A stretch of DNA of 64,000 nucleotides. Origin: JAJDAT01 sp964344185. GTDB taxonomy: Bacteria > Nitrospinota > Nitrospinia > Nitrospinales > JAJDAT01. Made by a program: the position numbers and the translations under genes. The notes beneath the pieces are model-generated. The model did no database searches. It was not told where the DNA came from and saw only the letters and a list, made by a program, of their open reading frames with translations. The stretch is from positions 54,037 to 118,036 of the forward strand of contig CAYFMN010000009.1 in NCBI GenBank assembly GCA_964344185.1. Reading direction: 5' to 3'. Below are positions 26,334 to 35,892 of the stretch, piece after piece. The stretch's first letter is position 1; each line of letters starts with the position of its first letter.

Positions 26334-27074
26334 ATGAAATTAAAAACAACTTTCGATTACGTTCCAATCTTATTGCTTGTAGCATTTATAAGTATTCAAT
26401 TCTCCGCAAATTCGTACGCGGTTACTACTCCAAACAAAGACGCATCATTCCAATTTCATGTCCCAATCGCTCCTGGGACCCAGCTCATCGATTTCCAAAC
26501 TCTAAAAGGCTCTAAAAATTTTTTTTCAGGTTATCCTGCCAGGGCAAATAAAAACTTAATTAACGTTGTTATTGAAATTCCAGCGGGTCAAAATGCAAAG
26601 TGGGAAGTGTCTGAAAAAGACGGAAAAATGCATTGGGAAATAAAAAAAGGAAAGCCCAGACTGGTTTCTTATTTACCATACCCATTTAATTATGGGATGG
26701 TTCCCTCTACTCTTCAAACCACTGAAACCGGAGGCGACGGAGACCCGATAGACGTTGCGGTTTTGGGTTCGTCCATCCCAAGAGGCGCTATAGCAAAGGT
26801 TAAGGTGATTGGCGTACTGAGCTTAAAAGACGACGGAGCGAGAGACGACAAGCTGCTTGCCGTTGCAGAAAACAGCCCATTTAGAAACTTGGAGTCGCTG
26901 ACCGAGCTAAAATCAAAATTTCCAGGGGTTCTAGATATTATTGAGACTTGGTTTGTAAATTATAAAGGCCCGGGAAGGATCGTTTCAAACGGATATCTTG
27001 GGAAAACCGAGGCGCAAAAATTATTAAACGAAGCTATCGAGGGTTTTAATAAGAACCATTCCAATAAAAATTAA
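26334..27074 (+). CDS. Exported family I inorganic pyrophosphatase
   Basis: 246 residues. A signal peptide (about 1-30, ending ANSYAVTT) precedes a soluble pyrophosphatase domain. Active-site landmarks are VVIEIPAG, YPFNYGMVPST, the GDGDPIDVAVLG metal-binding motif, DDGARDDKLLAV and KFPGVLDIIETWF. The enzyme hydrolyses pyrophosphate to phosphate. Most family I enzymes are cytoplasmic, so the signal peptide points to a periplasmic role, for example phosphate scavenging; this is inference. A GAGGAAA ribosome site lies just before the ATG region. It is a single gene. Confidence 0.85.
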   Translation: MKLKTTFDYVPILLLVAFISIQFSANSYAVTTPNKDASFQFHVPIAPGTQLIDFQTLKGSKNFFSGYPARANKNLINVVIEIPAGQNAKWEVSEKDGKMHWEIKKGKPRLVSYLPYPFNYGMVPSTLQTTETGGDGDPIDVAVLGSSIPRGAIAKVKVIGVLSLKDDGARDDKLLAVAENSPFRNLESLTELKSKFPGVLDIIETWFVNYKGPGRIVSNGYLGKTEAQKLLNEAIEGFNKNHSNKN

Positions 27075-27290
27075 GACAAATTAGTTAACCAGTGACAGTT
27101 GAACAAAAAACATGGGCCTTTTCCTTCAACACTATCAAATGTAAGTTTTCCATTCGTAAGTTTCATTAAACTATTAAAAATGGTCAATCCAATACCTACC
27201 TCCCTGAACATTTTTCTTGTCCAAATCTAGCAGAAGGTATTTTTTCTAAAATAAACGCATTTGATGAAATATTTTTTGCGATCTATATTC
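27071..27290 (-). pseudogene. Decayed histidine-kinase ATPase fragment
   Basis: Read on the minus strand, one frame gives FILEKIPSARFGQEK. After a frameshift another gives FREVGIGLTIFNSLMK, then NGKLTFDSVEGKG and CFLFNCHW before a stop. This is the order of the G1 and G2 boxes at the end of a HATPase_c domain. The rest of the kinase is missing and the frame is broken, so it is a remnant. It overlaps the stop of the pyrophosphatase gene by 4 bases. Confidence 0.55.
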
Positions 27291-27437
27291 AAATTCCGCT
27301 AACACTTTTTTATCTTTTAATTTTAAAATTATTTAGGTTTAAAACGTTTAATTTGCATCAATTACAAATTAGACTAAGGCGAACTAAAATAATTACTAAA
27401 AATTCTCTTATAACTCTCATAATCATTCGAGTTCCGT

Positions 27438-27803
27438 ATGAAATATGAATTTACCGATCCATTAATTCAAACGATCTCTGGAACAATTACGACAAGCGTT
27501 GCTGCCGCGATTGTAAAAACTTCTTGGAACATGTTCATTGGAATGATCGTAGGAGAAATTATTGGAATGCTCTTTATGATTATCTTGATGGTTCCGCTTA
27601 CCGCAATCTTTGGAGGGTTTGAGATAATGATACCGCTTTTTCTAATAACTATGTCGTGCGGCATGGTTGGAGGAATGCTGGGAACCTTCGAGCATATCTC
27701 GTTAATTCAAGCGACTTTCACTGGAACGGCGATCTCCCTACTAATATATTTATACGTTGCACGGTCCGATAAAAAACTAAAGGGAAAAATTCATTATGAA
27801 TGA
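27438..27803 (+). CDS. Small membrane protein coupled to a methyltransferase
   Basis: 121 residues with three to four hydrophobic segments rich in Gly, Ile and Met (about 20-40, 45-62, 66-86 and 92-108) and a basic tail. No family is recognised. Several GxxxG-like spacings (GMIVGEIIG, GGMLG) suggest tight helix packing. The end overlaps the methyltransferase start by 8 bases, which implies translational coupling. Confidence 0.6.
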   Translation: MKYEFTDPLIQTISGTITTSVAAAIVKTSWNMFIGMIVGEIIGMLFMIILMVPLTAIFGGFEIMIPLFLITMSCGMVGGMLGTFEHISLIQATFTGTAISLLIYLYVARSDKKLKGKIHYE

Positions 27804-28392
27804 TAAACCCAAGGGATATGACCGGGTAGCCAAGTTTTATGACTTCCTTAAAAGCGGAGATTCCAGGCGCTGGAAAGAACCACAAACGGACTTTTTCAAA
27901 AACCTGAAAGGGAGGGTTTTGTATGTAGGCATTGGAACCGGTCAAGAAATAGTTAACTTTCCACCCAGACTGGACATTGTTGCAATTGATATAAGCATCA
28001 ATATGTTAAAAAATGCCAGTCGTCGTATTGAAGAGTATCCGGGAAAAATTCATTCCATTTTGATGAATACCGAATCCTTGGGGTTTTGCGACAACACATT
28101 TGATTCTATCGTCACAGTTTGCGTTTTTTGCACCGTAGAAAATCCTGTTGAGGGATTTAAAGAACTACGTCGAGTTTTAAAACCGGGAGGTAAAATCTTT
28201 TCGTTCGAACATGTATTGAGTAAAAACCCCATATTTGCGCTGATCCTAAAATATATGAATGAAATTTCTACTCGACTATCAGGAACTAGATTGGATAGAG
28301 ATACAGGAGAAAATATACGGAAAGCCGGTCTCAAAATTGAATCTGAAACCAATATTTATCAAGACATCGTTAAGGCGTTCGTTTCTTATTAG
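27796..28392 (+). CDS. Class I SAM-dependent methyltransferase
   Basis: 198 residues. Motif I is VLYVGIGTGQEI, motif post-I is IVAIDISINMLKNA, and motif IV is FDSIVTVCVFCTVENP, followed by ELRRVLKPGGKIFSFEHV. This is a UbiE/phospholipid-type Rossmann methyltransferase of Methyltransf_11 type. The substrate may be a lipid or quinone, given its coupling to a membrane protein, but this is inference. Its 3' end overlaps the convergent SPOR gene by 23 bp. Confidence 0.85.
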   Translation: MNDKPKGYDRVAKFYDFLKSGDSRRWKEPQTDFFKNLKGRVLYVGIGTGQEIVNFPPRLDIVAIDISINMLKNASRRIEEYPGKIHSILMNTESLGFCDNTFDSIVTVCVFCTVENPVEGFKELRRVLKPGGKIFSFEHVLSKNPIFALILKYMNEISTRLSGTRLDRDTGENIRKAGLKIESETNIYQDIVKAFVSY

Positions 28393-29905
28393 CAATAATG
28401 AAATAGTTTTGAATTAATTTTTTACCCGCTAACTGAGAACCTAGCTCTTTTGCCTTTTCTTGACTTTCAAAACTACCAACGCGTATTTTATACCAATAAC
28501 CCCCTCCTCTTCTGGCCGTTTGTACAATATACAAACCATCGACGCCTTTCTTTTTTAATTTAGCTATCATTTTATTCGCTTGCTTCTTACGAGTCGTAGC
28601 GGCTATTTGTAACGTATATTCAACTCGGTTCTTTTTTTGTGGCCTAGCGTCCAAACTAGATTCAACAACCTTTTTAGGAGGAGGTTCAGAAACAATAGGT
28701 TTTGGATTTTTTTGAATTTGAAAAAATATGGCCCCGCTCAGGACAATAACAAATAATGTCGATAGTTTTGCCCATAATCCCAGACGACCAAATTGAATGA
28801 GCAAATCGATTCCCTTCAATAAAACTTTCTTCGTTCCCTTTTTCAAAAACAAAATCAGCAAACGAATTCCTTCTTTTATTTGACTCCACCCAGAACGTAT
28901 CACTCCAAATCTAAACTGTAATCTCTTTAAAGTTTCAAGGTCTTCATCGCCAAATAACTTAACTCGCTTCCACCGTTCGTCAACCCTGTTGTCTAAAACT
29001 TGTTTTGTTAATTTTTCTTTTTGTTCCTGCGTCAACTCTTCAAACACCAGCCCACATTGAGCATGCAAATCAGGATCAACCGATTCCCAATGCCCTTCGC
29101 AATAACTTTTACCTAAAGTCAATTTAATCTGTTCCGCAGAATCGCCCGCATAAGATAAGGATTTAATAAAAAATTTAAGCGCATACTCATCAGTTCGATT
29201 TTTTTTCAAAAGACGAGGTAATAAAAAACGAGCAACTTCAGCAGAGTTTTCTAATCCACTTTCCACAGCTCTTAAAAATACCGGTTCTGTTTTTTGATTA
29301 AACCTGTTTTGGCTCATAAACACATCAGCCAAATGAGACGCAATATTTTTATCCTCTACTTTTCCCGTTTTAAACATCAGCAATAACAAATCTATTTCTT
29401 CTGCGGGCAATTGACTTTGCCTTTTTAACGCCGCCAAAATCGGCAACCTAAATCGAGAATCTTTCGGGTCTTGCAAATAAGCTTTTAAATAAATTTGCAG
29501 AGCTTTATGATCGTCCTTTCCCATTGAATGTATATAATCTGCGTATTCTTTGATAACCTCATCACGTAAACGTCTTCCCATACCTGGAAGAAAGAAGGAG
29601 GAATGCGTAAAACTTATTAAACGTTCAAATTGGATGACAATCTCAGTTTCATCTTCGTCGGCTTCAATATCTCTAAGTTCTTTCAAAGCTTTTTCAAATC
29701 TTCGTTCCCCCCACAATCCATATATAACGAAACCAAAAAACAAGAATATAGCCAGTAATACCCAATGTAAAATATCATCGTCAATTCGACCTGCGGTGGA
29801 AGCGACTTCATGAAAAAAATAGAGGATCGAAAAACCAAAAAATCCCATCAAGAAGATGCTTATCCCAATTCTAACCAACAAGTATTTAATCGTTTGATAA
29901 GTCAT
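28370..29905 (-). CDS. Membrane protein with C-terminal SPOR domain
   Basis: 511 residues. Two N-terminal helices (about 9-30 and 46-64) are followed by a long helical cytoplasmic region that looks TPR-like (about 90-330), then a third helix (about 372-392). The C-terminal SPOR domain (about 430-508) has VEYTLQIAATTRKKQANKM and YWYKIRVGSFESQEKA. SPOR domains bind glycan strands stripped of stem peptides at the division septum. The gene follows PBP1A by 9 bp, which supports a role in cell-wall growth or division. A multi-helix SPOR protein with an internal TPR-like region is less common than the single-pass FtsN type. Confidence 0.85.
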   Translation of the reverse strand: MTYQTIKYLLVRIGISIFLMGFFGFSILYFFHEVASTAGRIDDDILHWVLLAIFLFFGFVIYGLWGERRFEKALKELRDIEADEDETEIVIQFERLISFTHSSFFLPGMGRRLRDEVIKEYADYIHSMGKDDHKALQIYLKAYLQDPKDSRFRLPILAALKRQSQLPAEEIDLLLLMFKTGKVEDKNIASHLADVFMSQNRFNQKTEPVFLRAVESGLENSAEVARFLLPRLLKKNRTDEYALKFFIKSLSYAGDSAEQIKLTLGKSYCEGHWESVDPDLHAQCGLVFEELTQEQKEKLTKQVLDNRVDERWKRVKLFGDEDLETLKRLQFRFGVIRSGWSQIKEGIRLLILFLKKGTKKVLLKGIDLLIQFGRLGLWAKLSTLFVIVLSGAIFFQIQKNPKPIVSEPPPKKVVESSLDARPQKKNRVEYTLQIAATTRKKQANKMIAKLKKKGVDGLYIVQTARRGGGYWYKIRVGSFESQEKAKELGSQLAGKKLIQNYFIIANKKRTP

Positions 29906-29914
29906 AAATCGTTT

Positions 29915-31975
29915 TTAACCGTTACTTGGCTTTATAGTCGCTTGTGGAACTATCTTATTTTTCAACTTTTCATTTTCAGAAAGAGTTTTCTCATCAAGTT
30001 TCATTTCTGGTTTTGGAAACTCGACTTCCTCTGGAACCGCTATTCGAAGGGAATTAACGCCAGGTTTATCCGTAGGCAATCCCGTTTGGTAATCCACAGA
30101 AACAAACTTGATGCCTTCCGGCACAGGGAATTGTTTTTTTTCCTTCCCCTCTAAAGCTTTTTCCATAAAAAATGTCCAAATAGGAGCCGCTCCTCGTCCT
30201 CCTGTCATCTCCCTACCATTAACGTCGATCATAGGTTCGTTATTATCTTTCCCGACCCATACCGCTGTGGACAACTCCTTAGTAAACCCAATAAACCAAG
30301 CGTCCTTGCTATCGTTAGTGGTTCCTGTCTTGCCTCCAGCCGGTCGATCAAATCCCATTCTCCTAACGCTTCGGCCCGTGCCTCCTTCAATAACGCCCTT
30401 CATCATATCCACTAAGGGATAAATCTTTTTAGGTGAATACTTTTGAATACTCCGGAAAAAGCGTTCGTGGAGTCGGTGACCGCTAAAATCTTCGATCTTT
30501 TTTATAAAATAAGGTTCATTCCAAATACCCAAATTGGCTAAAACGCTATAAGCTGCGGCCATTTCTAAAGGAGAAACTCCCGAAGTGCCAAGAGCCAAAG
30601 ACAAATTATTGCCAAGAGGACTCGTAAGTCCAAACTTCCTTGCCGTCTCAATAACCTTTTCCGGTTTAACTTGCCAAACTAATTGCGCGGAAACTAAATT
30701 AATCGAATGCATGAGCGCTTTTTTCAAAATGATGTTGCCCATGTATTTATTACCAAAGTTAGCGGGCGACCAAGTTTGTCCTCCCGATAAATCGAACGTT
30801 ACAGGCTCGTCGACAACAACAGCGCCAGGATGATACCCAAGGGTCTCCATAGCCGTTAAATAAACAAACGGTTTGAATGACGAACCTGGCATACGATTAT
30901 TCGAAACAGCGCGATTAAACTGACTATAAGAATAGTTTCTACCGCCTAACATAACCCGAACGGCTCCGGTTTGATTTTCAATAGCCACCAAAGCGGATTG
31001 TAGAGGTTCTTTTTCTCCTTCCTCCACCGGCATGCTTTTTTCCAAGAACTTTAGATGGTTGTTAACCGCCTCTTGGGCGTATTTTTGCCACTTGGTATTT
31101 AAAGTAGTAAAAATTTTAAGGCCGCCAAAATAAACAAACTCCTTTCCGTAATCTTTTTCCAGCTTATCTAAAATAAAATCTACAAAATATAGATTTGGAT
31201 CGGAACGTTCTTCCGGAGTTGTTAAATTCAAACTGGAATTAAAGGCTTCGCTCTTTTCATTTGAACTTATATAGCCTTCCGCAATCATCCTATCTAAAAT
31301 ATAAAGAGCTCGATTTTGAGATCTTTCATAATTTGAAAATGGATTTGCCTGATTAGGCGCATGGGGAATACCGGCTAACGTAGCGGCTTGCAACAAAGTT
31401 AAATCCTTAGCGCGAACTCCAAAATAAACTTTACTAGCGTCTTCAACTCCATACGCGCCGTTGCCAAAATAAATTTGATTGCTGTAAGCCTCCAAAATTT
31501 CTTTCTTGCTAAAGGAAGCTTCCATCTGCAAAGCAATCAATAGTTCTTTCACTTTTCTTAGCCAGTTTCTCTCAAAGGAAAAAAATAAATTTTTTGCTAA
31601 TTGCTGACTAATAGTGCTGCCGCCCTGGATAACTCGTCTCTTTTTTAAATTAATGTAAAAAGCACGCGCTAAAGCAATGTGGTCGACGCCTTTGTGCTTA
31701 TAAAAACGCGCGTCTTCTACAGAAACAATGGCGTTCAGGAAATGAGGAGAAATTTCGTCTATTCCAACAGGGTTTCGACGTCCGAGAACTTTTATCAATT
31801 TGCCGTCTGAAGAATAAATCTCAGTAGGTAAACTTAAATTCAGGAAGCTTAGTTTTTCAGGGAGTCGAGGAATATCGTTTTGTACATTAAAGTAAACGAG
31901 AAGCGAAAGAACAACCCCTAGAAGGATCAAACTATAAATAAAGAAAAATATTTTCTTAAAAAACTGGAGGATCAA
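29915..31975 (-). CDS. mrcA: Class A penicillin-binding protein 1A
   Basis: 686 residues. After one membrane anchor (about 8-30) comes the GT51 glycosyltransferase with catalytic Glu87 (SVEDARFYKHKGVD) and GGSTISQQLAKNLFF. The transpeptidase follows with SxxK at Ser365 (PGSSFKPF), SxN (HSINLVS) and KTG (GGKTGTTNDSKDAW). It polymerises and crosslinks peptidoglycan in the periplasm. It is shorter than the E. coli enzyme, without a large OB-fold insertion, like other compact class A PBPs. It is first in a two-gene operon with the SPOR gene. Confidence 0.95.
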   Translation of the reverse strand: MILQFFKKIFFFIYSLILLGVVLSLLVYFNVQNDIPRLPEKLSFLNLSLPTEIYSSDGKLIKVLGRRNPVGIDEISPHFLNAIVSVEDARFYKHKGVDHIALARAFYINLKKRRVIQGGSTISQQLAKNLFFSFERNWLRKVKELLIALQMEASFSKKEILEAYSNQIYFGNGAYGVEDASKVYFGVRAKDLTLLQAATLAGIPHAPNQANPFSNYERSQNRALYILDRMIAEGYISSNEKSEAFNSSLNLTTPEERSDPNLYFVDFILDKLEKDYGKEFVYFGGLKIFTTLNTKWQKYAQEAVNNHLKFLEKSMPVEEGEKEPLQSALVAIENQTGAVRVMLGGRNYSYSQFNRAVSNNRMPGSSFKPFVYLTAMETLGYHPGAVVVDEPVTFDLSGGQTWSPANFGNKYMGNIILKKALMHSINLVSAQLVWQVKPEKVIETARKFGLTSPLGNNLSLALGTSGVSPLEMAAAYSVLANLGIWNEPYFIKKIEDFSGHRLHERFFRSIQKYSPKKIYPLVDMMKGVIEGGTGRSVRRMGFDRPAGGKTGTTNDSKDAWFIGFTKELSTAVWVGKDNNEPMIDVNGREMTGGRGAAPIWTFFMEKALEGKEKKQFPVPEGIKFVSVDYQTGLPTDKPGVNSLRIAVPEEVEFPKPEMKLDEKTLSENEKLKNKIVPQATIKPSNG

Positions 31976-32184
31976 TGTGGCTCTTCAAAGGCTAGAGAAA
32001 ATAACAAGATAACAATATTGTATTAATCGGAAGTGAAATTTGAAAGTTAATTTTTTTAAAAAATCATTAAATGAATCTACAAAAATATAGAAAACGCTTA
32101 GTTTTCATATATTCATTATCCCTCAAATAAAGTTAAATTTCTAAAATGACTGCAAATCTGAGACTTGCTTCTTCTCAAATAAAA

Positions 32185-34833
32185 TCAACAGCCGCCAGAG
32201 TTGTCGCCAAGTTTTTTAAAAAACCGGCTCACAAATTGACTATTATTTCTTTCAGAAATTGCCCTTATCTGTTCTGGCGTTAAGGCTGGCTTTAAATTAG
32301 AGCTTGAGGATGAGGATGAAACCGTCGAAGATCCAGAATTGAGACCGAACCCTGGAGAACTACTTGAAGAGCTACTGCCACTAGCTCCTGTGGATCTTTC
32401 GGTAGAGGTTAAAGTTCCTCCATTGGTCGTTATAGTTCCGCCATTCGAAACTGTATTACCAATTAATGTTACGTCACCTCCTTGAGTAGTGATTGAACTC
32501 GTAGAATCTATTGTTAATCCGCCGCCGTCTAATTGATCCGAGTCTGCTGTCGCTGAAAAACTAGCATTCTTGCCCGAAATATGCGCTTCAATACTGGATC
32601 CATTAGAAATGCTAATACTATTTTTAGCGTTGAACGCGAGATCTTTTCGAAAAATTACTTTACTGCCCGAAAGCGTTATCCCAGAACCCGAGGTAACTGT
32701 GGTTGCTTTTAATCCAAAATCTGAATTGCCAATGGTTACGTCTCCCGAAGTCCCATTATTGCCAATATTCAAAGTAGGAGTTCGAATACTAGCTAGTTCG
32801 TTTTGGTCTATATTAAAATCACTTGAAGCCGACTCGCCTATGCCTATAGTTACTCCGCTTAAAGATTGATTAAACGTAACAGAACCCCCGTCGGTAAAGT
32901 CGTTTCCCGTAATTATAGATTTAAAGTTTGTGGTAGAACCGGATATATTTGCCGATCCATTTAATAAATCAACATCAGAGGCAATAATAGTAATGGCCCC
33001 GCTTCCCGTCCGCACCGTCTTATTCACTCCCTGCGTATAAACGCCAACGCCTCCATCGTCGCTATCGGCGTCAACCGTATAATTTCCTCCACCAGTTCTA
33101 ATATCGCCATTAACTGTAACCCCATCCGCGCCATTTAAGGTAACCGCTCCCCCATTTGTAGTTATTTTACCAACGCTTACTGTACCGCCAGCTGAATTCA
33201 TAATAACGCTGCCGCCTTGGGTCCTGATTTCATCAAAGACGTCTGTAAAAGAAATCGTGCCAGCGTTATTGGTAGTTGAGAAAGTAACAGAGTTGCCAGA
33301 GGTTTGCTGTAAATCAAGAAGATCGTCAGATAAATCTGCTAGAGTAATACTAGTATCCGCCTGCAATATTATGTTAGTAGTCGCTCCAACAGTTTCTAGA
33401 GCTTGCTCGGAAATAGTAACTGCGTTACCAGATTCATCGGAAAAAGCAACAGTACCATCTGTTGTTCCAATTAAACTATCGTTAGCTCCATCGGCCCCAT
33501 CCGCAATAGTAATCGAATCCGGATCCAACAGTAAAGTTCCTGTTGAACCGTTTTTGGCGGTTGTATCAACAACGCCGTTGAAAGTAAGAATTTCTTTACC
33601 AGATACTTCAACAAAGCCGCCATCGCCAGATTTTTCGCCGCCACGAGCGTCAACGGTTCCGAAAAATCGTGTTGCATCGTCCGCCCAAACAATAACCTTG
33701 CCGCCATCCCCCGTACTTACCGCTCTTGAATTTAAAATCACTTTTCTGTCAACGAAAGATTTTGATGCGTTTCTTACCGCTCCCAGTCCCTGATAATCCC
33801 CACCAATCAGGATGGTTCCTCCTCCATTATTTCCGGAAACGTCAACCCTGGAATTTCCAAACAAACCAACTTTGTCTCCTAAAATATGAACTCTTCCTCC
33901 ACGCTCGTCCCCATCTAAACCTGAAGCGTCAATGGCGCCTGTTACATAGGTCACTCCTTGATCGCCACCGTTTAAGAATACCCTTCCTTCTCTTTTTTCT
34001 ACCGTTCTTGCTCGAATAGTTCCTGTGTGACTAATAACGTTATCAAAAACCTTAACGGCGTCGCGCGCTGAAAGAGCAACGTGCCCCCCATCCGATTGAA
34101 GCATTCCAGAATTAATGACGCGATCTTTTGTCGTATTTCCAGAGCTATCTATAACATCGCCTCTAACCGGTTGCGTTATTTCAAAATTAATTAAACCGTC
34201 ACCGGTAAAATCTAAAACGGCAGCCTCGCCTGAAGCCATGTGAATCGATCCTAAGTTAGCGACAACAGTTCCTTTATTCACAACCGAAGGCGCTAACAAA
34301 CCAACATACCCTCCATTTGAATTGATAATTCCTTCATTGATAATAGAGGCTAAGGGTCTATTCGAATCCTGTACAAAAGAATAATTTCCGTCTAAAAAAT
34401 TATTGTCGCTTAGACTAAGAGTCGAAGCCATCAAGCCGCCAACATCAACGCGTGCGCTTTTCCCAAAAAATATTCCAGATGGGTTCAACAAAAATATTTT
34501 ACCGTTGGCTAATAGTTGTCCCAAAATTTCGCTTGGGTTGCCTCCAGTGATTCTATTTAGCGCAATCGATTCTGAGTGAGGTTGCAGGAATTGAACTTTT
34601 TCATTCGTTCCAATATTAAATTGTTTCCACTGGGAAATAAGTTTATCCGAGTTTTGTTGGATGATTAACTCATTGCTATTCGGTTGATGAAAACTGCCAT
34701 CTCCAGCTGTAATCTTGCCTTCCAGAGGCAGGGAAAATAGAATAGTAGGAAAACCGCCTATTAAAAAGATAAGGAACCCGGCAATCAATGCCGTTGTTCG
34801 AAACCATCTTTTCATTAGGTTAGTCATTGTCAT
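32185..34833 (-). CDS. Filamentous-haemagglutinin-type TPS exoprotein (TpsA)
   Basis: 882 residues from the ATG at 34833, with a GAGGAT site upstream. After a signal peptide (to about residue 38) comes the TPS haemagglutination domain (about 40-280), with ALNRITGGNPSEILGQL and FLLNPSGIFFGKSARVDVGGL. That domain is recognised by the TpsB partner. The rest is a beta-helix of Gly/Thr/Asn/Asp-rich repeats. A Ser-rich linker (about 820-845) precedes a short charged C-terminus that ends NSGGC. It is a likely surface adhesin. The lone C-terminal Cys is unusual and may serve retention at the surface. It is third in the operon with TpsB and a FecR-domain protein. Confidence 0.92.
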   Translation of the reverse strand: MTMTNLMKRWFRTTALIAGFLIFLIGGFPTILFSLPLEGKITAGDGSFHQPNSNELIIQQNSDKLISQWKQFNIGTNEKVQFLQPHSESIALNRITGGNPSEILGQLLANGKIFLLNPSGIFFGKSARVDVGGLMASTLSLSDNNFLDGNYSFVQDSNRPLASIINEGIINSNGGYVGLLAPSVVNKGTVVANLGSIHMASGEAAVLDFTGDGLINFEITQPVRGDVIDSSGNTTKDRVINSGMLQSDGGHVALSARDAVKVFDNVISHTGTIRARTVEKREGRVFLNGGDQGVTYVTGAIDASGLDGDERGGRVHILGDKVGLFGNSRVDVSGNNGGGTILIGGDYQGLGAVRNASKSFVDRKVILNSRAVSTGDGGKVIVWADDATRFFGTVDARGGEKSGDGGFVEVSGKEILTFNGVVDTTAKNGSTGTLLLDPDSITIADGADGANDSLIGTTDGTVAFSDESGNAVTISEQALETVGATTNIILQADTSITLADLSDDLLDLQQTSGNSVTFSTTNNAGTISFTDVFDEIRTQGGSVIMNSAGGTVSVGKITTNGGAVTLNGADGVTVNGDIRTGGGNYTVDADSDDGGVGVYTQGVNKTVRTGSGAITIIASDVDLLNGSANISGSTTNFKSIITGNDFTDGGSVTFNQSLSGVTIGIGESASSDFNIDQNELASIRTPTLNIGNNGTSGDVTIGNSDFGLKATTVTSGSGITLSGSKVIFRKDLAFNAKNSISISNGSSIEAHISGKNASFSATADSDQLDGGGLTIDSTSSITTQGGDVTLIGNTVSNGGTITTNGGTLTSTERSTGASGSSSSSSSPGFGLNSGSSTVSSSSSSSNLKPALTPEQIRAISERNNSQFVSRFFKKLGDNSGGC

Positions 34834-34854
34834 CACTAAAGCATCCTCTAGAAT

Positions 34855-35892
34855 CTAAGGCACACAAGAGCTTAAAAGGTCCGGTTCGAAAGGATCGTTA
34901 AACGACGCAAAATCTTGGGCGTTTCCATAAGCTGGATCGCCAGGTCCAATCTTACCTCTAAAAAACATGTTCTGTCCGTTTCCACCGGGAGCGGCAAACC
35001 CTTCTCTTCCTTCGGATAAAGAGTCTAAATAGGCCTTCCTGGAATCAATTGATTCTTCATCGGCTGTAGAAGAAGACTCAATTGAATCGCGAATATCTTC
35101 TTCATCTTCAGAATTTTCACCCTCTTTTTGAACGCTTATTAGCGATTGATTTAAAGAACCAGAAATAGCTTCAACGTTACCCAAAATGCCATTTCGTATT
35201 GCGGAAAGTTCGCTAGCGCTAAGCGGAGATGGCAATTCCGGTGGCTTGCCAGATTCAACAATAGTGCGGGACATTGGGCCTACAATTACAGAACCGGGAA
35301 CGCCTGGGTCTCTATTTTGCGTTGCCATAGAACCTACTTGATTCGCTACTATAGTTTCCCCTGGGAAAGAACTGATATAACCTTGAGTTCCTCTTGAGCT
35401 TAAATTCGCTACGGGACTGACAATACTAAATTGGGACTTTTTGTTTTTTTGCGACTTATTGATGATGTACATAGCAAAACCTTTGGAGATATCAATTGTC
35501 GCTCTCCTTAATTTGTCTTTTGGCGAGTGTAAATAAGACTGTACCTTCACTGTGGAGTTAGGTCCCAAAGCGATCAGGCTATTGTCTTCAAAAAGTATTT
35601 TTACGCGACTTCGACGGCTTGTTTTATAAACATCTCTTGCATAAACCAGTTGTTGGAATTCAGTTGTCTTCCAGGGAGAAAACTTTACTAAACTCAACAC
35701 CCCTTCATTTTCCTGTCCTTGAATTTGTTCAAGGGTTGCAAATTCAACTTTCCCGCTGATCGCAATAACTTTTCCAATAGGTTCTTCTTCCGCCCAGGAA
35801 TTGAAGGCTCCCAAAATGAAATAAATTAAAAATGTCAGACATGAAACAGCTTTAGAAAAACTCCACTTAATTTTTTTTAAGGGTCTAAGCAT
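34855..35892 (-). CDS. FecR-domain protein in the TPS operon
   Basis: 345 residues with a signal peptide or anchor (about 12-34). A FecR-type beta domain follows (about 38-175): IGKVIAISGKVEFATL, VYARDVYKTSRRSRVKILFEDNSLIALGPNSTVKV, and later FSIVSPVANLSSRGTQGYI (quoted in parts). There is no anti-sigma N-terminal domain, so it is not a sigma regulator like the FecR proteins at 43 and 54 kb. The C-terminal half is acidic and ends SSCVP. It starts 8 bases inside the end of TpsB and precedes TpsA by 21 bp. It probably acts in the periplasm during adhesin secretion; that is inference. Confidence 0.85.
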   Translation of the reverse strand: MLRPLKKIKWSFSKAVSCLTFLIYFILGAFNSWAEEEPIGKVIAISGKVEFATLEQIQGQENEGVLSLVKFSPWKTTEFQQLVYARDVYKTSRRSRVKILFEDNSLIALGPNSTVKVQSYLHSPKDKLRRATIDISKGFAMYIINKSQKNKKSQFSIVSPVANLSSRGTQGYISSFPGETIVANQVGSMATQNRDPGVPGSVIVGPMSRTIVESGKPPELPSPLSASELSAIRNGILGNVEAISGSLNQSLISVQKEGENSEDEEDIRDSIESSSTADEESIDSRKAYLDSLSEGREGFAAPGGNGQNMFFRGKIGPGDPAYGNAQDFASFNDPFEPDLLSSCVP

